This document shows positions 1 through 7,962 of a stretch of 53,602 bases of DNA, piece after piece (position 1 is the stretch's first letter; each line of letters opens with the position of its first letter). Below the pieces are notes generated by a model, which ran no database searches, had not been told where the DNA came from, and was given only the letters and a program-made list of their open reading frames with translations. Position numbers and translations under genes: made by a program. Source of the DNA: Terriglobia bacterium. Its GTDB lineage: Bacteria; Acidobacteriota; Terriglobia; Bryobacterales; Bryobacteraceae. The stretch lies in NCBI GenBank assembly GCA_021325175.1, contig JAJPHS010000070.1, positions 1 to 53,602 of the forward strand, in the 5' to 3' direction.

Positions 1-18
1 ACGTTAGGAGCGTCGACT

Positions 19-75
19 TTAAGAGTCGGCCACCTCACGCGTATTTTGAGTGCAGTCTTTACTACCAGGTATCAT
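19..75 (-). other. possible 18-residue leader ORF with a strong Shine-Dalgarno
   Basis: On the minus strand an AGGAGG (88-93) lies 12 bases before an ATG at 75, which opens an 18-codon frame ending in TAA at 19-21. A 7-bp hairpin (12-30, one G-U pair) covers the stop codon. The frame reads MIPGSKDCTQNTREVADS and I do not recognise it. It could be a leader peptide or the 5' untranslated region of a gene that starts left of the window, since the strand runs off the edge. The Shine-Dalgarno spacing is long, so translation is uncertain. Confidence 0.25.
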
Positions 76-166
76 TCGACTGGACCACCTCCTTTCTCAG
101 TGATGCCTTCATCATAGAGCCTGGTCCAAAATCTGTCAATTCTGGCGTGGGAAGCGCCGGGACTCT

Positions 167-1372
167 TTAAGCCGCCTCCGCTTTTCCCAGGACGAGCCAC
201 AGGAGCGTCCCCAGCAGCGGGAGCGCCGCGACCATCGCGAATGCCTCCCCATACTGATGGCCGTCGAAAAATTTTCCGCAAATGGGCAGTAACAAAGCCA
301 CGCCCGCCGAGAATGACGACGACGCGATCCCCGCGGCCATGCTCTTTTGATTCGGCGGATAGGCGAGCGCGCCGGTTCGTAGCGTGACCACGACTAATCC
401 GCCGGAAGCGAACAGCGTAAACGCCAGTAGTGCAATGGCAATCGGCGCGCTGCGATACCAGGTGATTGTCGCCAGCGGCAGGCACAGCGCCGACATCAGC
501 AAAAAAAGCCAGCGCGGCCGCGGATGGCTGGGAGCGAAACGATCCGACACCCAGCCCCAGAAGAAATATCCCGCTTCGAGCCCGGCCGGAGGAATCCACA
601 GGACGTAACCCAACTCTTTTTGCGTCATCCCGAACGATCGCGAAAGATAAAGCGCGGAAAGATAGCTGATGGCGCCGACCGGAAACGCGCCGAGCGCGTA
701 GCTCGCCACCAGGCTCCAGAAGCGGCGCTCCAAAAAGCTCGGAAACTTCAATCGCCCGGGGACGGACTTGTGAAGGAAGTTGTCGGGATTTACGGTGAAT
801 CTCCAGATCAGCAGCCAGATCAGCGCCAGAGCCGGAGTCACCAGAAACGCCGGCCGCCATCCGACCGCGAGCGCAATCGGAATAAAAATAAACGGCGCGA
901 TGATCGAGCCGACCGACGATCCGCTGTAGGCCAGCGCGATGCCGCGGGCTTGTTTGTCGACCGGAAGAGAATCCATGGCCGTGCGAAAACCGCCCGGAAA
1001 CATCGAGCCTTCACCCAAGCCGAGCACGGCGCGCGCCGTTGCGAATCCGAGGAAGGTCGAAACGAAGGCGTGGCTGGCGCTGGCCGCCATCCAGATCGAT
1101 AAGGAAATCAGCATGCCCAGGCGCAGGCCGATGCGATCCAGCACCGGTCCCCAGATGAGCGTCGCCGCCATGTAGGCGTAGCTGAAGGCGCTGATGGTTT
1201 CCGTGAAGGCCTGCGCGGACAGATGAGTTTCCTTGAGGATGGTTGGCGAAAGCAGCGCGAGAATCTGGCGATCCAGATAGCTCAGCAGCGTCCCCAGCAT
1301 CATGACGATGGCCGGCCACCAGATCAGGAAACGCGCGGCGGGTTGACGCGCGGCAGTCGACGGAGATGCCAT
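167..1372 (-). CDS. MFS transporter, ACS/hexuronate-like family
   Basis: This 401-residue protein is an inner-membrane major facilitator permease. After a short hydrophilic N-terminus the first helix ends in SYLDRQILALL, the pattern of the anion:cation symporter (ACS) group that carries organic anions such as hexuronates. The loop after helix 2 reads WGPVLDRIGLRLG (the usual GxxxDRxGxR motif), and the helix-4 motif GLGEGSMFPGGFRTAMDSLP matches the conserved GLGE-x-FPA region of this family. About twelve hydrophobic segments span the length, normal for the family. The start is the ATG at 1372. It is transcribed away from the aminotransferase at 1588 and has no same-strand partner in view. The substrate is not readable from sequence. 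Confidence 0.85.
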   Translation of the reverse strand: MASPSTAARQPAARFLIWWPAIVMMLGTLLSYLDRQILALLSPTILKETHLSAQAFTETISAFSYAYMAATLIWGPVLDRIGLRLGMLISLSIWMAASASHAFVSTFLGFATARAVLGLGEGSMFPGGFRTAMDSLPVDKQARGIALAYSGSSVGSIIAPFIFIPIALAVGWRPAFLVTPALALIWLLIWRFTVNPDNFLHKSVPGRLKFPSFLERRFWSLVASYALGAFPVGAISYLSALYLSRSFGMTQKELGYVLWIPPAGLEAGYFFWGWVSDRFAPSHPRPRWLFLLMSALCLPLATITWYRSAPIAIALLAFTLFASGGLVVVTLRTGALAYPPNQKSMAAGIASSSFSAGVALLLPICGKFFDGHQYGEAFAMVAALPLLGTLLWLVLGKAEAA

Positions 1373-1436
1373 AGTCGCTTATCGTACCATTCCCCTGAAT
1401 CCGCCTTTAAGTTTTTGCTCAAGCATTTGCGTTCGT

Positions 1437-1466
1437 TTGTTTTCGAAAAGCGCGGTTTGATATAGT
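1437..1466 (+). promoter_or_regulatory. possible sigma-70 promoter before the aminotransferase
   Basis: TTGTTT (1437-1442) and TATAGT (1461-1466) are 18 bases apart in the region between the divergent genes at 1372 and 1588. The -10 box matches 5 of 6 consensus positions and the -35 box only 3. The call rests on pattern alone. Confidence 0.3.
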
Positions 1467-1587
1467 TCGGTTATGAATGGGCCTGTGATTCTTCCTGCCT
1501 TGGCCCGTCCTTCTCTGTTCGGTTGCGACTAGCCGAGGTTTCCTTCGACTTAAAGGGCCTTTTCCACCGCAATTGAGGAGAGAAAAG

Positions 1588-2931
1588 ATGAAAAAGATGG
1601 AGTCCGTTCGCTCGGATCTTCCGAGCCTGGTCACGCCCCTCCCCGGACCGAAGGCGAGCGCCGTGATCGAGCGCGACGGCGCGGTTGTTTCGCCGTCCTA
1701 TACGCGCTGTTATCCGCTGGTGGCGGCGCGCGGCGAAGGCACGATCGTCGAGGATATCGACGGCAACCGGTTTCTGGATTTCACCGCCGGCATCGCCGTG
1801 GTCGCCACCGGCCACTCGCATCCAAAAATCGTCGCCGCGATCCAGGCCCAGGCGGAACGGCTGATCCATATGTCCGGAACCGATTTCTATTACGAAAATC
1901 TGGTGGATCTGGCCGAAAAACTCGCGTCCCTGGCCCCGGGCGGCGCACCCAAGCGAGTTTATTTCGGTAATTCCGGCACGGAAGCGATCGAGGCGGCGAT
2001 AAAGATGACGCGCTATCATTCCGGGCGCGGCCAGTTCATCGCGTTTTACGGATCCTTTCACGGCCGCACTATGGGATCGCTCGCACTGACCGCCAGCAAA
2101 AGCATCCAGCAGAAGGAGTTTTTCCCGGTGATGGCGGGCGCGCATCATGTCCCGTATCCCTATTGCTATCGCTGCGCCTACGGCCAGACGCCGGATCAGT
2201 GCGCGGTGGATTGCGTGAAGGTGATCGAGGAGCAACTGTTCCGCCATAAACTTCCTCCCGAAGATACCGCGGCGATTTTCGTCGAACCGGTGCAGGGCGA
2301 AGGCGGCTACGTGGTCCCGCCGAAAAAATTTTTCGGCGAGCTGCGGCGCCTCGCCGACCGGCACGGTATTCTGATCGTCGCCGACGAAGTGCAGAGCGGG
2401 ATGGGCCGCACCGGCAGGATGTTCGCGTCCCAGCACTTCGATCTGGTTCCCGATGTGATCGCGGTGGCCAAGGGAATCGCCAGCGGCCTGCCGCTCGGCG
2501 CTACCATCGCTCGCGCGGAGGTGATGAACTGGCCTCCTGGCGCGCACGCATCCACCTTCGGCGGCAATCCGGTGGCGAACGCGGCGGCGCTGGCGACCAT
2601 TGAACTGCTCGAAAAGGAGCTGATCGACAACGCGGCTCGCGTGGGCGAGCATCTGCTCAACCGCTTGCGCGATCTGCCCAGGCGTTTCCGCATGGTGGGC
2701 GATGTGCGCGGCCTGGGGTTGATGATCGGAATCGAACTTGTCCGCGACCAGGAGACCAAAGAGCGCGCGCCGGAGCTGCGCGATCGCCTGGAGAAGATGT
2801 GCTTTGAGCGCGGCCTCCTGGTGCTCGGCGCGGGACCCAATTCGATCCGCCTGAGCCCTCCGCTGGTGATCACCAAAGATCAGGCCGATTTCGCGGCGGA
2901 TACCATTGAGCGGTGCCTGGGGGCGATTTAG
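1588..2931 (+). CDS. class III aminotransferase (GABA/acetylornithine type)
   Basis: This 447-residue PLP-dependent, cytosolic enzyme is of aminotransferase class III. The ATG at 1588 is preferred over an upstream in-frame TTG (1573) because GAGGAG (1575-1580) is well placed for it. The N-terminus has the FLDFTAGIAV segment, the cofactor-phosphate region reads GNSGTEAIEAAIK, and the class signature LIVADEVQSGMGRTG is followed by the PLP lysine, K295, in VAKGIASG. A cysteine group (YCYRC, then DQC and DC) lies around residue 190; a CxxC at this place occurs in some 4-aminobutyrate aminotransferases. That favours a GABA-type or related omega-amino-acid substrate over acetylornithine, but substrate cannot be settled. 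It converges with the response regulator, leaving one base between stops. Confidence 0.9.
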   Translation: MKKMESVRSDLPSLVTPLPGPKASAVIERDGAVVSPSYTRCYPLVAARGEGTIVEDIDGNRFLDFTAGIAVVATGHSHPKIVAAIQAQAERLIHMSGTDFYYENLVDLAEKLASLAPGGAPKRVYFGNSGTEAIEAAIKMTRYHSGRGQFIAFYGSFHGRTMGSLALTASKSIQQKEFFPVMAGAHHVPYPYCYRCAYGQTPDQCAVDCVKVIEEQLFRHKLPPEDTAAIFVEPVQGEGGYVVPPKKFFGELRRLADRHGILIVADEVQSGMGRTGRMFASQHFDLVPDVIAVAKGIASGLPLGATIARAEVMNWPPGAHASTFGGNPVANAAALATIELLEKELIDNAARVGEHLLNRLRDLPRRFRMVGDVRGLGLMIGIELVRDQETKERAPELRDRLEKMCFERGLLVLGAGPNSIRLSPPLVITKDQADFAADTIERCLGAI

Positions 2932-2932
2932 G

Positions 2933-3391
2933 TTAGTGGGCCGCCTCGCTGCGTTCCGGCGGGAGTTCCGCGACCACGCACCAGAATTTGTAGCACGTTT
3001 CCAGTTTGCGGAAATACTCTTCCCAGGTGCTCCCTTTTTTGATCACGCAGTTGGCGCCAAGCTCGTAAGCGCGGCGAATGTCCCGCGGATTATCGGAGCC
3101 GGAGACCATGGCGACCGGTAAATTTTCGCAGCCGGGAAGAGAACGGATTTCCTTGAGCAGATCCAAGCCCGACTGCGCCGGAAGGGTCATGTCCATCAGG
3201 ATAATGTCGGGGCGCTGGCGGCCCGCGTACTTGCCCTCCCCGCGAAGGTATCGAATCGCCTCAGCCCCGCTATAAACCACATCCAGCCAGGAGCAATGCT
3301 TCACCTCTTCATGAACCATTTTGGTGATCATCGCGTCGGCTTCGTTATCCTCGATCAGGAGAATATGCCGCTGTTTGAGATCGTCCTTCAT
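2933..3391 (-). CDS. single-domain response regulator (Rcp1-like)
   Basis: This 152-residue protein is a stand-alone CheY-like receiver without an output domain. The acidic pocket is in ILLIEDNEAD (about residues 10-19), the phospho-acceptor is D67 in IILMDMTLP, the switch Ser is in VAMVSGSDN, and the conserved Lys is in CVIKKG. The IEDNEADAMITKMV opening and GLDLLKEIR segment resemble the Rcp1 subfamily, which commonly partners phytochrome-like or hybrid histidine kinases. No kinase lies nearby, so its partner is encoded elsewhere. A GAGG precedes the ATG by a suitable distance. It may be cotranscribed with the lipoprotein gene 21 bases upstream. Confidence 0.9.
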   Translation of the reverse strand: MKDDLKQRHILLIEDNEADAMITKMVHEEVKHCSWLDVVYSGAEAIRYLRGEGKYAGRQRPDIILMDMTLPAQSGLDLLKEIRSLPGCENLPVAMVSGSDNPRDIRRAYELGANCVIKKGSTWEEYFRKLETCYKFWCVVAELPPERSEAAH

Positions 3392-3412
3392 TTCTTAACC
3401 TCGCCGAACATC

Positions 3413-3655
3413 CTAGCCGCCATGCTGGTGACGCCACTCCCAATATTCGCGCTGCTCATCGGCGTTCAACTTATCGTAGTCGCGGTTTTCGTGATGAGTT
3501 TCGCGCGCCCATCGGTCATAGTAGACGCGCTCATGGGCATCCCAGTGGTGATAATCGTGGCGGTACGGATCGTAGACGCGGACGCGCGTCTCGCAAGCGG
3601 TAAACAGAAGGCCGGCGAGCAACGGGGCTGAGATCCGGTAAAGGCGTGGCATCAT
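3413..3655 (-). CDS. small lipoprotein, aromatic- and histidine-rich
   Basis: This 80-residue protein starts with a short signal ending in LLFTAC, a good lipobox, so it should be lipidated and held in the envelope. The mature part is very polar and rich in Asp, His, Arg, Tyr and Trp (for example HDYHHWDAHERVYYDRW). I recognise no domain. GGAG stands just before tandem ATG codons (3655 and 3652). The response regulator lies 21 bases downstream on the same strand. Function unknown; coding looks real because of the signal, ribosome site and biased composition. Confidence 0.65.
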   Translation of the reverse strand: MMPRLYRISAPLLAGLLFTACETRVRVYDPYRHDYHHWDAHERVYYDRWARETHHENRDYDKLNADEQREYWEWRHQHGG

Positions 3656-3740
3656 TTTGTCTCCGTAAAATTTCCAGCAATCCGATGGCCAAAGCGAAAC
3701 GTAACGCGACCGCCGGCAGAGATGAGCCCGGCGGCCGCTG

Positions 3741-4505
3741 CTAACGCGAGAGCCAGCCGCCGTCCACGGTCAGGAGGGCGCCGTGCACATAATCGCTCGC
3801 AGCGGAACAAAGGAAGACGGCGGCGCCAGCCAGATCCGAAGGGACCCCCCAGCGTCCGGCGGGGATTCGCTCCAAAATCTGGCGGCTGCGCACAGGATCG
3901 GCGCGGAGAGCCGAGGTCACGTCCGTTTCGATGTAGCCGGGCGCGATGGCATTGACGTTCACGCCATGGGCGGCCCACTCATTGGCCAGCGCCTTGGTGA
4001 GTTGCGCGACGCCGCCCTTGGCCGCGGCATAGGCAGGGACGAAAAGCCCGCCCTGGAAGGAAAGAGCAGAGGCTATGTTTACGATTTTCCCGCGTCCGCG
4101 GCTGAGCATGTGCTTGCCGGCAAGCTGCGACAGACGAAAAACGGCGGTAAGATCGACTTGCAGAATTTCGTTCCAGGCGCCGGCCGGATAATCGACGGCG
4201 GGGCTACGGCGAAGGATCCCCGCGTTGTTGATGAGAATGTCGAGCGAACCGAATTCCTGAAGCGCGCCCTCGAACAGACGATCCGGCGATTGCGGATCGG
4301 CGAGATCGGCGAGCACGGCGGCGGCTTTCACTCCCACAGCGCGAGCCGCCGAGCAGACTTCCTCCAGGCCGTCCTGCTTCGATCCGTGAACAACGACGTT
4401 CGCTCCGGCTTCGGCCAGCGCCAGCGCCAGCGCTTTCCCGATTCCGGTGCGCGAGCCGGTGACCAGTGCGTTTTTTCCGTCCAGCCGGAACGCGTCGAGG
4501 ATCAT
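3741..4505 (-). CDS. SDR oxidoreductase, KduD/gluconate 5-dehydrogenase-like
   Basis: This 254-residue classical short-chain dehydrogenase has the NAD(P)-binding TGSRTGIGKALA loop near residue 15, NNAG in LDILINNAGI, the catalytic Ser in VNIASALS, the YxxxK pair in YAAAKGGV, and the PGYIETD substrate-loop start. The opening FRLDGKNALVTGSRTGIG is typical of 2-deoxy-D-gluconate 3-dehydrogenases (KduD) and gluconate 5-dehydrogenases. Its ATG overlaps the stop of the hexuronate-type permease upstream (ATGA, 4502-4505), so the two are translationally coupled. Together they suggest uptake and oxidation of a sugar acid from pectin or a similar polymer. The exact substrate is inferred from this pairing only. 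Confidence 0.85.
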   Translation of the reverse strand: MILDAFRLDGKNALVTGSRTGIGKALALALAEAGANVVVHGSKQDGLEEVCSAARAVGVKAAAVLADLADPQSPDRLFEGALQEFGSLDILINNAGILRRSPAVDYPAGAWNEILQVDLTAVFRLSQLAGKHMLSRGRGKIVNIASALSFQGGLFVPAYAAAKGGVAQLTKALANEWAAHGVNVNAIAPGYIETDVTSALRADPVRSRQILERIPAGRWGVPSDLAGAAVFLCSAASDYVHGALLTVDGGWLSR

Positions 4506-5800
4506 GAATCGATGTCGGCCGGGTTGAGACGCGGCACAAGCAGATGGATGATCAGCAGCGAGAGCAGGTAGGCTGATCCGGAAATGATGAACATCGGCAT
4601 GTAGCTGTGGGTGTATTCGAGCACGAAGCCGGTGAAGGTGGACATCAACACGCCGGCCAGCGCGCCGCCGAATCCGCCGATGCCGACCACGCTCGCCACT
4701 GCGCGCTTGGGGAACATATCCGAGGGAAGCGTGAACAGATTCGCGGACCATCCCTGATGCGCGGCGGTGGCGATGCCGACCAGCATCACCGTGATCCAGA
4801 GATGGCTGGTATAGGCGGCAAAAACGACCGGCGCGACGGCCAGCGCACAGAGAAGCATCGCTGTTTTTCGGGCGCGGTTCAGAGTCCAGCCCAGCTTGAG
4901 GAATCCGGCCGAGAGCCATCCTCCGGCGATGCTGCCGATGGTCGCGAAATTGTAGACGATCACCAGCGGCCAGCCGAGCGCGGTAAGGGTAAGGTGGTAG
5001 CGCGCGTCCAAAAATTTCGGCAGCCAGAACATGACGAACCACCAGATCGGATCGGTCATGAATTTGCCGATCAGGAACGCCCAGGTCTGGCGATAGGTGA
5101 TCAGTTTCGCCCAGGCTGTTTTCGCGCCGGCCTCCTCGGGCGGATCGCTGTGAATATAGGCCAGCTCGGCGGGGGAAAGGCGAGGGTGTTTTTGCGGCGG
5201 GCGATACATTGCCAGCCACGGAATGATCCAGAGCGCGCTGATCGCCCCGGTAGCCAGAAACGCCGACTGCCAGCCGTAGTTTACGGTGAGCCAAGGCACG
5301 ACAATGGGCGCGATGACGGCTCCGATATTGGCGCCGGAGTTAAAGATTCCGGTGGCGAAGGCGCGCTCCCGTTTGGGGAACCATTCGGCGACGGTTTTAA
5401 TCGATGCCGGGAAGTTGCCGGATTCGCCGAGGCCGAGAAAGAATCGGGCGATGCCGAATTGGAGCACGTTGCGCGCGGCGGCGGCGCCGATGGTGGCGGC
5501 GCTCCAGATGCCGATCGAAACCGCGTAGCCGATGCGCGTGCCGATGCGATCGACAAAGCCGCCGGCGAGCAGCAGACCGATCGCATACGCAGCTTGAAAG
5601 GCGTTGACCAGATTGCTGTACTGAATTTCGGTCCAGAAAAAAACGTGCTGCTGAAGATAGGGTGCGAGCACGCCAAGCACCTGGCGGTCGACGTAATTGA
5701 TGGTGGTGGCGAAAAAGCAGAGCGCGCAGATACGCCACCGGTAATAGCCCACGGCGGCCGCAACGGCGGCGCCCGGCGCGACTGATTTGGAGATGGCCAC
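4502..5800 (-). CDS. MFS transporter, hexuronate (ExuT-like) family
   Basis: This permease of about 432 residues is a close match in pattern to ACS-family hexuronate transporters: YYRWRICALCFFATTINYVDRQ as first helix, then FVDRIGTRIGYA, GLGESGNFPASIKTVAEWFPKRERA, and FNSGANIGAVIAPIVVPWL. It should bring hexuronates or related sugar acids across the inner membrane with protons. It overlaps the KduD-like dehydrogenase by ATGA, which fits that role. The start is unsure: I chose the GTG at 5800, 18 codons before the first helix; a TTG at 5893 in the same frame would add 31 residues, and neither has a strong ribosome site. Confidence 0.82.
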   Translation of the reverse strand: MAISKSVAPGAAVAAAVGYYRWRICALCFFATTINYVDRQVLGVLAPYLQQHVFFWTEIQYSNLVNAFQAAYAIGLLLAGGFVDRIGTRIGYAVSIGIWSAATIGAAAARNVLQFGIARFFLGLGESGNFPASIKTVAEWFPKRERAFATGIFNSGANIGAVIAPIVVPWLTVNYGWQSAFLATGAISALWIIPWLAMYRPPQKHPRLSPAELAYIHSDPPEEAGAKTAWAKLITYRQTWAFLIGKFMTDPIWWFVMFWLPKFLDARYHLTLTALGWPLVIVYNFATIGSIAGGWLSAGFLKLGWTLNRARKTAMLLCALAVAPVVFAAYTSHLWITVMLVGIATAAHQGWSANLFTLPSDMFPKRAVASVVGIGGFGGALAGVLMSTFTGFVLEYTHSYMPMFIISGSAYLLSLLIIHLLVPRLNPADIDS

Positions 5801-6059
5801 AGTCCGTGTTTCACCCGCGGGCCGGGATAAATGCTCTTTCCGCGGCTTTGGCCGGAACCATCGCGGCCGCGGGACCTGCCTGGGAGTTGGCAAAACGAAC
5901 GATTCGCGTCGATTCCGGCACTGTGAGCATTCTAGGAGAGTGAGTTGTAAGAGTCAACCGAGCGGGCTTGCGAAACACGCGCGGGCCGTTTGGCCGGGCT
6001 TGCGGAGGCGCGGAACTGCGCCGGAGCCGCGAAAATCGGGCCTTTCCCGCACTTTTCTC
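5801..6059. other. non-coding stretch between divergent genes
   Basis: No credible gene is present between the permease and the HU promoter, apart from a possible N-terminal extension of the permease to 5893. The overlapping frames here are short, basic and without ribosome sites. Regulatory sites for the sugar-acid pair probably lie here, but I see no clear operator palindrome. Confidence 0.5.
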
Positions 6060-6089
6060 TTTACATCGCGTTTCCCGATCGCGTATCAT
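6060..6089 (+). promoter_or_regulatory. sigma-70-type promoter of the HU-like gene
   Basis: TTTACA (6060-6065) and TATCAT (6084-6089) match the consensus at 5 of 6 positions each and are 18 bases apart. Transcription would begin near 6096, giving a leader of about 60 bases before the ATG at 6156, which has AAAGGAG (6145-6151) in the right place. This is one of the clearest promoters in the window. Confidence 0.65.
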
Positions 6090-6155
6090 GAACTAGCAAA
6101 TGCGGGTTTTCGCCCGTAAAAACGTACATTTGGGAGACTCAGACAAAGGAGCAAT

Positions 6156-6455
6156 ATGGCAGCAAAGATGACGCAATCGCAGATGGTGAAGGAGCTGGCG
6201 GCGGCCGTGGGAGTGCCGAACAAAGTCGCCAAATCCTTCATGATCGCCTATGCGGAGATGGCCGTGCGCGAAACCAAGAAGAACGGGATGTGCGTGCTTC
6301 CCGGCGTCGGCCGGCTGGTGCGTGTGGACCGCAAGGCGCGCATGGGCCGCAATCCGGCCACCGGCGAAGCGATCAAGATTCCGGCCAAGAAGGTCGTGAA
6401 ATTCCGCGTGGCCAAGGCGGTGAAGGACGCCATCGTCCCGCCTAAAAAGAAGTAA
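6156..6455 (+). CDS. HU-family DNA-binding protein
   Basis: This 99-residue basic protein is a nucleoid protein of the HU/IHF family. The helical N-terminal half contains TQSQMVKELAAAVGVPNKVAKSFM, and the DNA-clasping arm carries the family motif GRNPATGE (about residues 67-74) followed by IKIPAKKVVKFRVAKAVKDAI. The variant opening and LPGVGRLVRVDRKARMGRNP differ from canonical HU but keep the fold's landmarks. A strong ribosome site, a promoter (6060-6089) and a terminator (6486-6525) frame it as a single-gene transcript. Confidence 0.92.
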   Translation: MAAKMTQSQMVKELAAAVGVPNKVAKSFMIAYAEMAVRETKKNGMCVLPGVGRLVRVDRKARMGRNPATGEAIKIPAKKVVKFRVAKAVKDAIVPPKKK

Positions 6456-6485
6456 TCACATTAACCGGGACAGACCGGGCAGAAG

Positions 6486-6525
6486 AAAACCCCGCGGAGC
6501 TTTTCGCGCTCACGCGGGGTTTTTC
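6486..6525 (+). terminator. rho-independent terminator after the HU-like gene
   Basis: AAAACCCCGCG (6486-6496) pairs with CGCGGGGTTTT (6513-6523), and a run of T follows. The stem is 11 bp with a 16-base loop. The A-tract on the 5' side could also make it work on the minus strand, stopping transcripts from tatA (6593). Confidence 0.85.
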
Positions 6526-6592
6526 TTTCATCGCTGTTTAATCCGGAGCCCGGTAAAGGCGCGTGTTCCAACCGCGAACCGCGCCGGAAGCC

Positions 6593-6781
6593 TTACGCTT
6601 GCTTCTTTTCCTCGGTGCGCGCGGCGGGGGGCGGATTTTCGTCGCCCTTCAAGCCGGACTTGAAGTTGCGAATCCCTTCGCCCAGGCCCTTGCCGACGTC
6701 GGCCAGTTTCTTGCCGCCGAACAGAACCAGGGCCACCGCCAGAATGACCAACAACTCAGGCAAGCCGATCGAACGTAGCAT
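6593..6781 (-). CDS. tatA: Sec-independent translocase subunit TatA
   Basis: This 62-residue protein has one N-terminal membrane helix ([20 protein letters not shown]), the [23 protein letters not shown] hinge and amphipathic helix of TatA/E, and a short acidic-basic tail. It forms the channel that passes folded proteins with twin-arginine signals. The length is normal for TatA and short for TatB. AAGGAGG stands directly before the ATG. No tatC lies nearby, which is common in bacteria with dispersed tat genes. Several secreted proteins in this window may be its clients, but that is inference. Confidence 0.93.
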   Translation of the reverse strand: MLRSIGLPELLVILAVALVLFGGKKLADVGKGLGEGIRNFKSGLKGDENPPPAARTEEKKQA

Positions 6782-6830
6782 ATGGCCTCCTTGTCAGGTA
6801 GTGTAGCACATAGGATCCGGTGAAACCGCC

Positions 6831-6986
6831 ATGAAGCGCCGCAAAAACAGGTTCGATCAGGAAAAAGAAGTGCGGGCGATCGCGCGCGAGCGCGTCGGGC
6901 CGGTGAAGCCGGCGCGGGCCATTGAACCGAAAACCAAGCGCAAACAGCGCAAACATCCCAAGCGGTTGAACGACGATCTCGCCTAG
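6831..6986 (+). CDS. 51-residue basic hypothetical protein
   Basis: A short frame opens at ATG 6831, six bases after GGTGA, and ends at TAG 6984-6986. The product is highly charged (MKRRKNRFDQEKEVRAIA at the start, then a KTKRKQRKHPKR run and an acidic LNDDLA end). Its size and composition resemble small nucleic-acid or ribosome-associated proteins, but I cannot name a family. It is divergent from tatA, with 49 bases between the two start codons. The skewed amino-acid content suggests real coding; the evidence is otherwise thin. Confidence 0.5.
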   Translation: MKRRKNRFDQEKEVRAIARERVGPVKPARAIEPKTKRKQRKHPKRLNDDLA

Positions 6987-7087
6987 CGTGCTTCGGCAAC
7001 CTTGCACGCGCGAGCGCGCGATGGCGTCAGCGTTGTAACGGCTGTAACCGCGGCGGCCGGATGCTACCCTGAACAAAGGAGAATCGT

Positions 7088-7918
7088 ATGCGTTCTTTCG
7101 CCGCATGGTTTTTTTTGCCCATCGCCGCATTTGCTCAATCCAACAGCAAGACGCCTTCGCCCGAAGCCGAGCAGGCTCTGCGGGCCCGCGTGAATGAATT
7201 CTTTCAGTACCACGTGGACGGCAAATTCAGCAAAGCCTATGAGATGGTGGCCGAGGACACCAAGGAGTATTATTTCGCCACGCAAAAAGTGCAGTTCAAG
7301 TCCTTCAAGATCGACGGCATCAAATTCATCGACGACACGCATGCCGAGGTCGATCTCACCGGCCAGCGCATCTGGAAACCCCGCTATGATTTCCCGGAGA
7401 CCGTGATCGCCGTTCCGATGCACACCAAATGGAAGATCGAGGATGGCAAGTGGATGTGGTACGAGGACCAGCGCACGAGCTGGGCAACCCCGATGGGCCC
7501 TTCGGATCCGAATGTGGCGCGAAAAGGCGGCGCGCAAAACGTCCCCGATCTGAGCCCGGAAGCTTTGAAGCGGCGCGCCGAAGAGATTTTGAAGCAGCAA
7601 CAGCAGTCGCCCGTGCTCGATAAGACGGAACTGGTGCTTCCGCTCGATAAAACATCGTCGGAGCAGATTGTTTTTCACAACAACGAAGGCGGAACCATCA
7701 AAATTTACCTCGATCCGACGGCGAAACTGCCCGGTTTGACCGCTGAGCTCGACAAATCCGATGTGCCGTCCGGCGATACGGCGACCATTAAGGTGCGCTT
7801 CGATCCCAAGGATGCGCCGCAGCCGCCCGCTTCCTTCACGCTACGACTGATTGCGGAGCCGTTCGATCGCGTTCTGCCGATCACCATCAAATTCGGCGCG
7901 CGCCAGCCCGCGCAATAA
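7088..7918 (+). CDS. secreted protein, NTF2-like region plus beta-sandwich
   Basis: This 276-residue protein has a signal peptide (MRSFAAWFFLPIAAFAQ). Residues about 25-130 look like an NTF2/SnoaL-type alpha-beta domain: EQALRARVNEFFQYHVDGKFSKAYEMVAEDT, then a run of paired strands. The C-terminal third (LPLDKTSSEQIVFHNNEGGTIKIYLDP ... GDTATIKVRFDPKDAPQPPASFTLRLIAEPF) looks like a DUF1573/ASH-type Ig-like domain. AAAGGAG precedes the ATG. The same-strand neighbours 7963 and 8736 may form an operon with it. Domain names are inferred from pattern only; no active site is visible. Confidence 0.7.
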   Translation: MRSFAAWFFLPIAAFAQSNSKTPSPEAEQALRARVNEFFQYHVDGKFSKAYEMVAEDTKEYYFATQKVQFKSFKIDGIKFIDDTHAEVDLTGQRIWKPRYDFPETVIAVPMHTKWKIEDGKWMWYEDQRTSWATPMGPSDPNVARKGGAQNVPDLSPEALKRRAEEILKQQQQSPVLDKTELVLPLDKTSSEQIVFHNNEGGTIKIYLDPTAKLPGLTAELDKSDVPSGDTATIKVRFDPKDAPQPPASFTLRLIAEPFDRVLPITIKFGARQPAQ

Positions 7919-7962
7919 CTGGCAGGCGGCGTGCACTCCCGGCAGCGGAGGCAATATCGCCA

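Noticed and set aside
1..60. tRNA-like anticodon arm at the left edge
   Set aside because: A 5-bp CGACT/AGTCG stem has the wrong loop size; with a 7-base loop the stem mismatches and base 33 is not U. No acceptor or T-arm fits.
1471..2652. 393-residue minus-strand frame antisense to the aminotransferase
   Set aside because: It lies fully under a clear class III aminotransferase, is rich in Arg, His and Gly like other GC-rich shadow frames, and has no domain.
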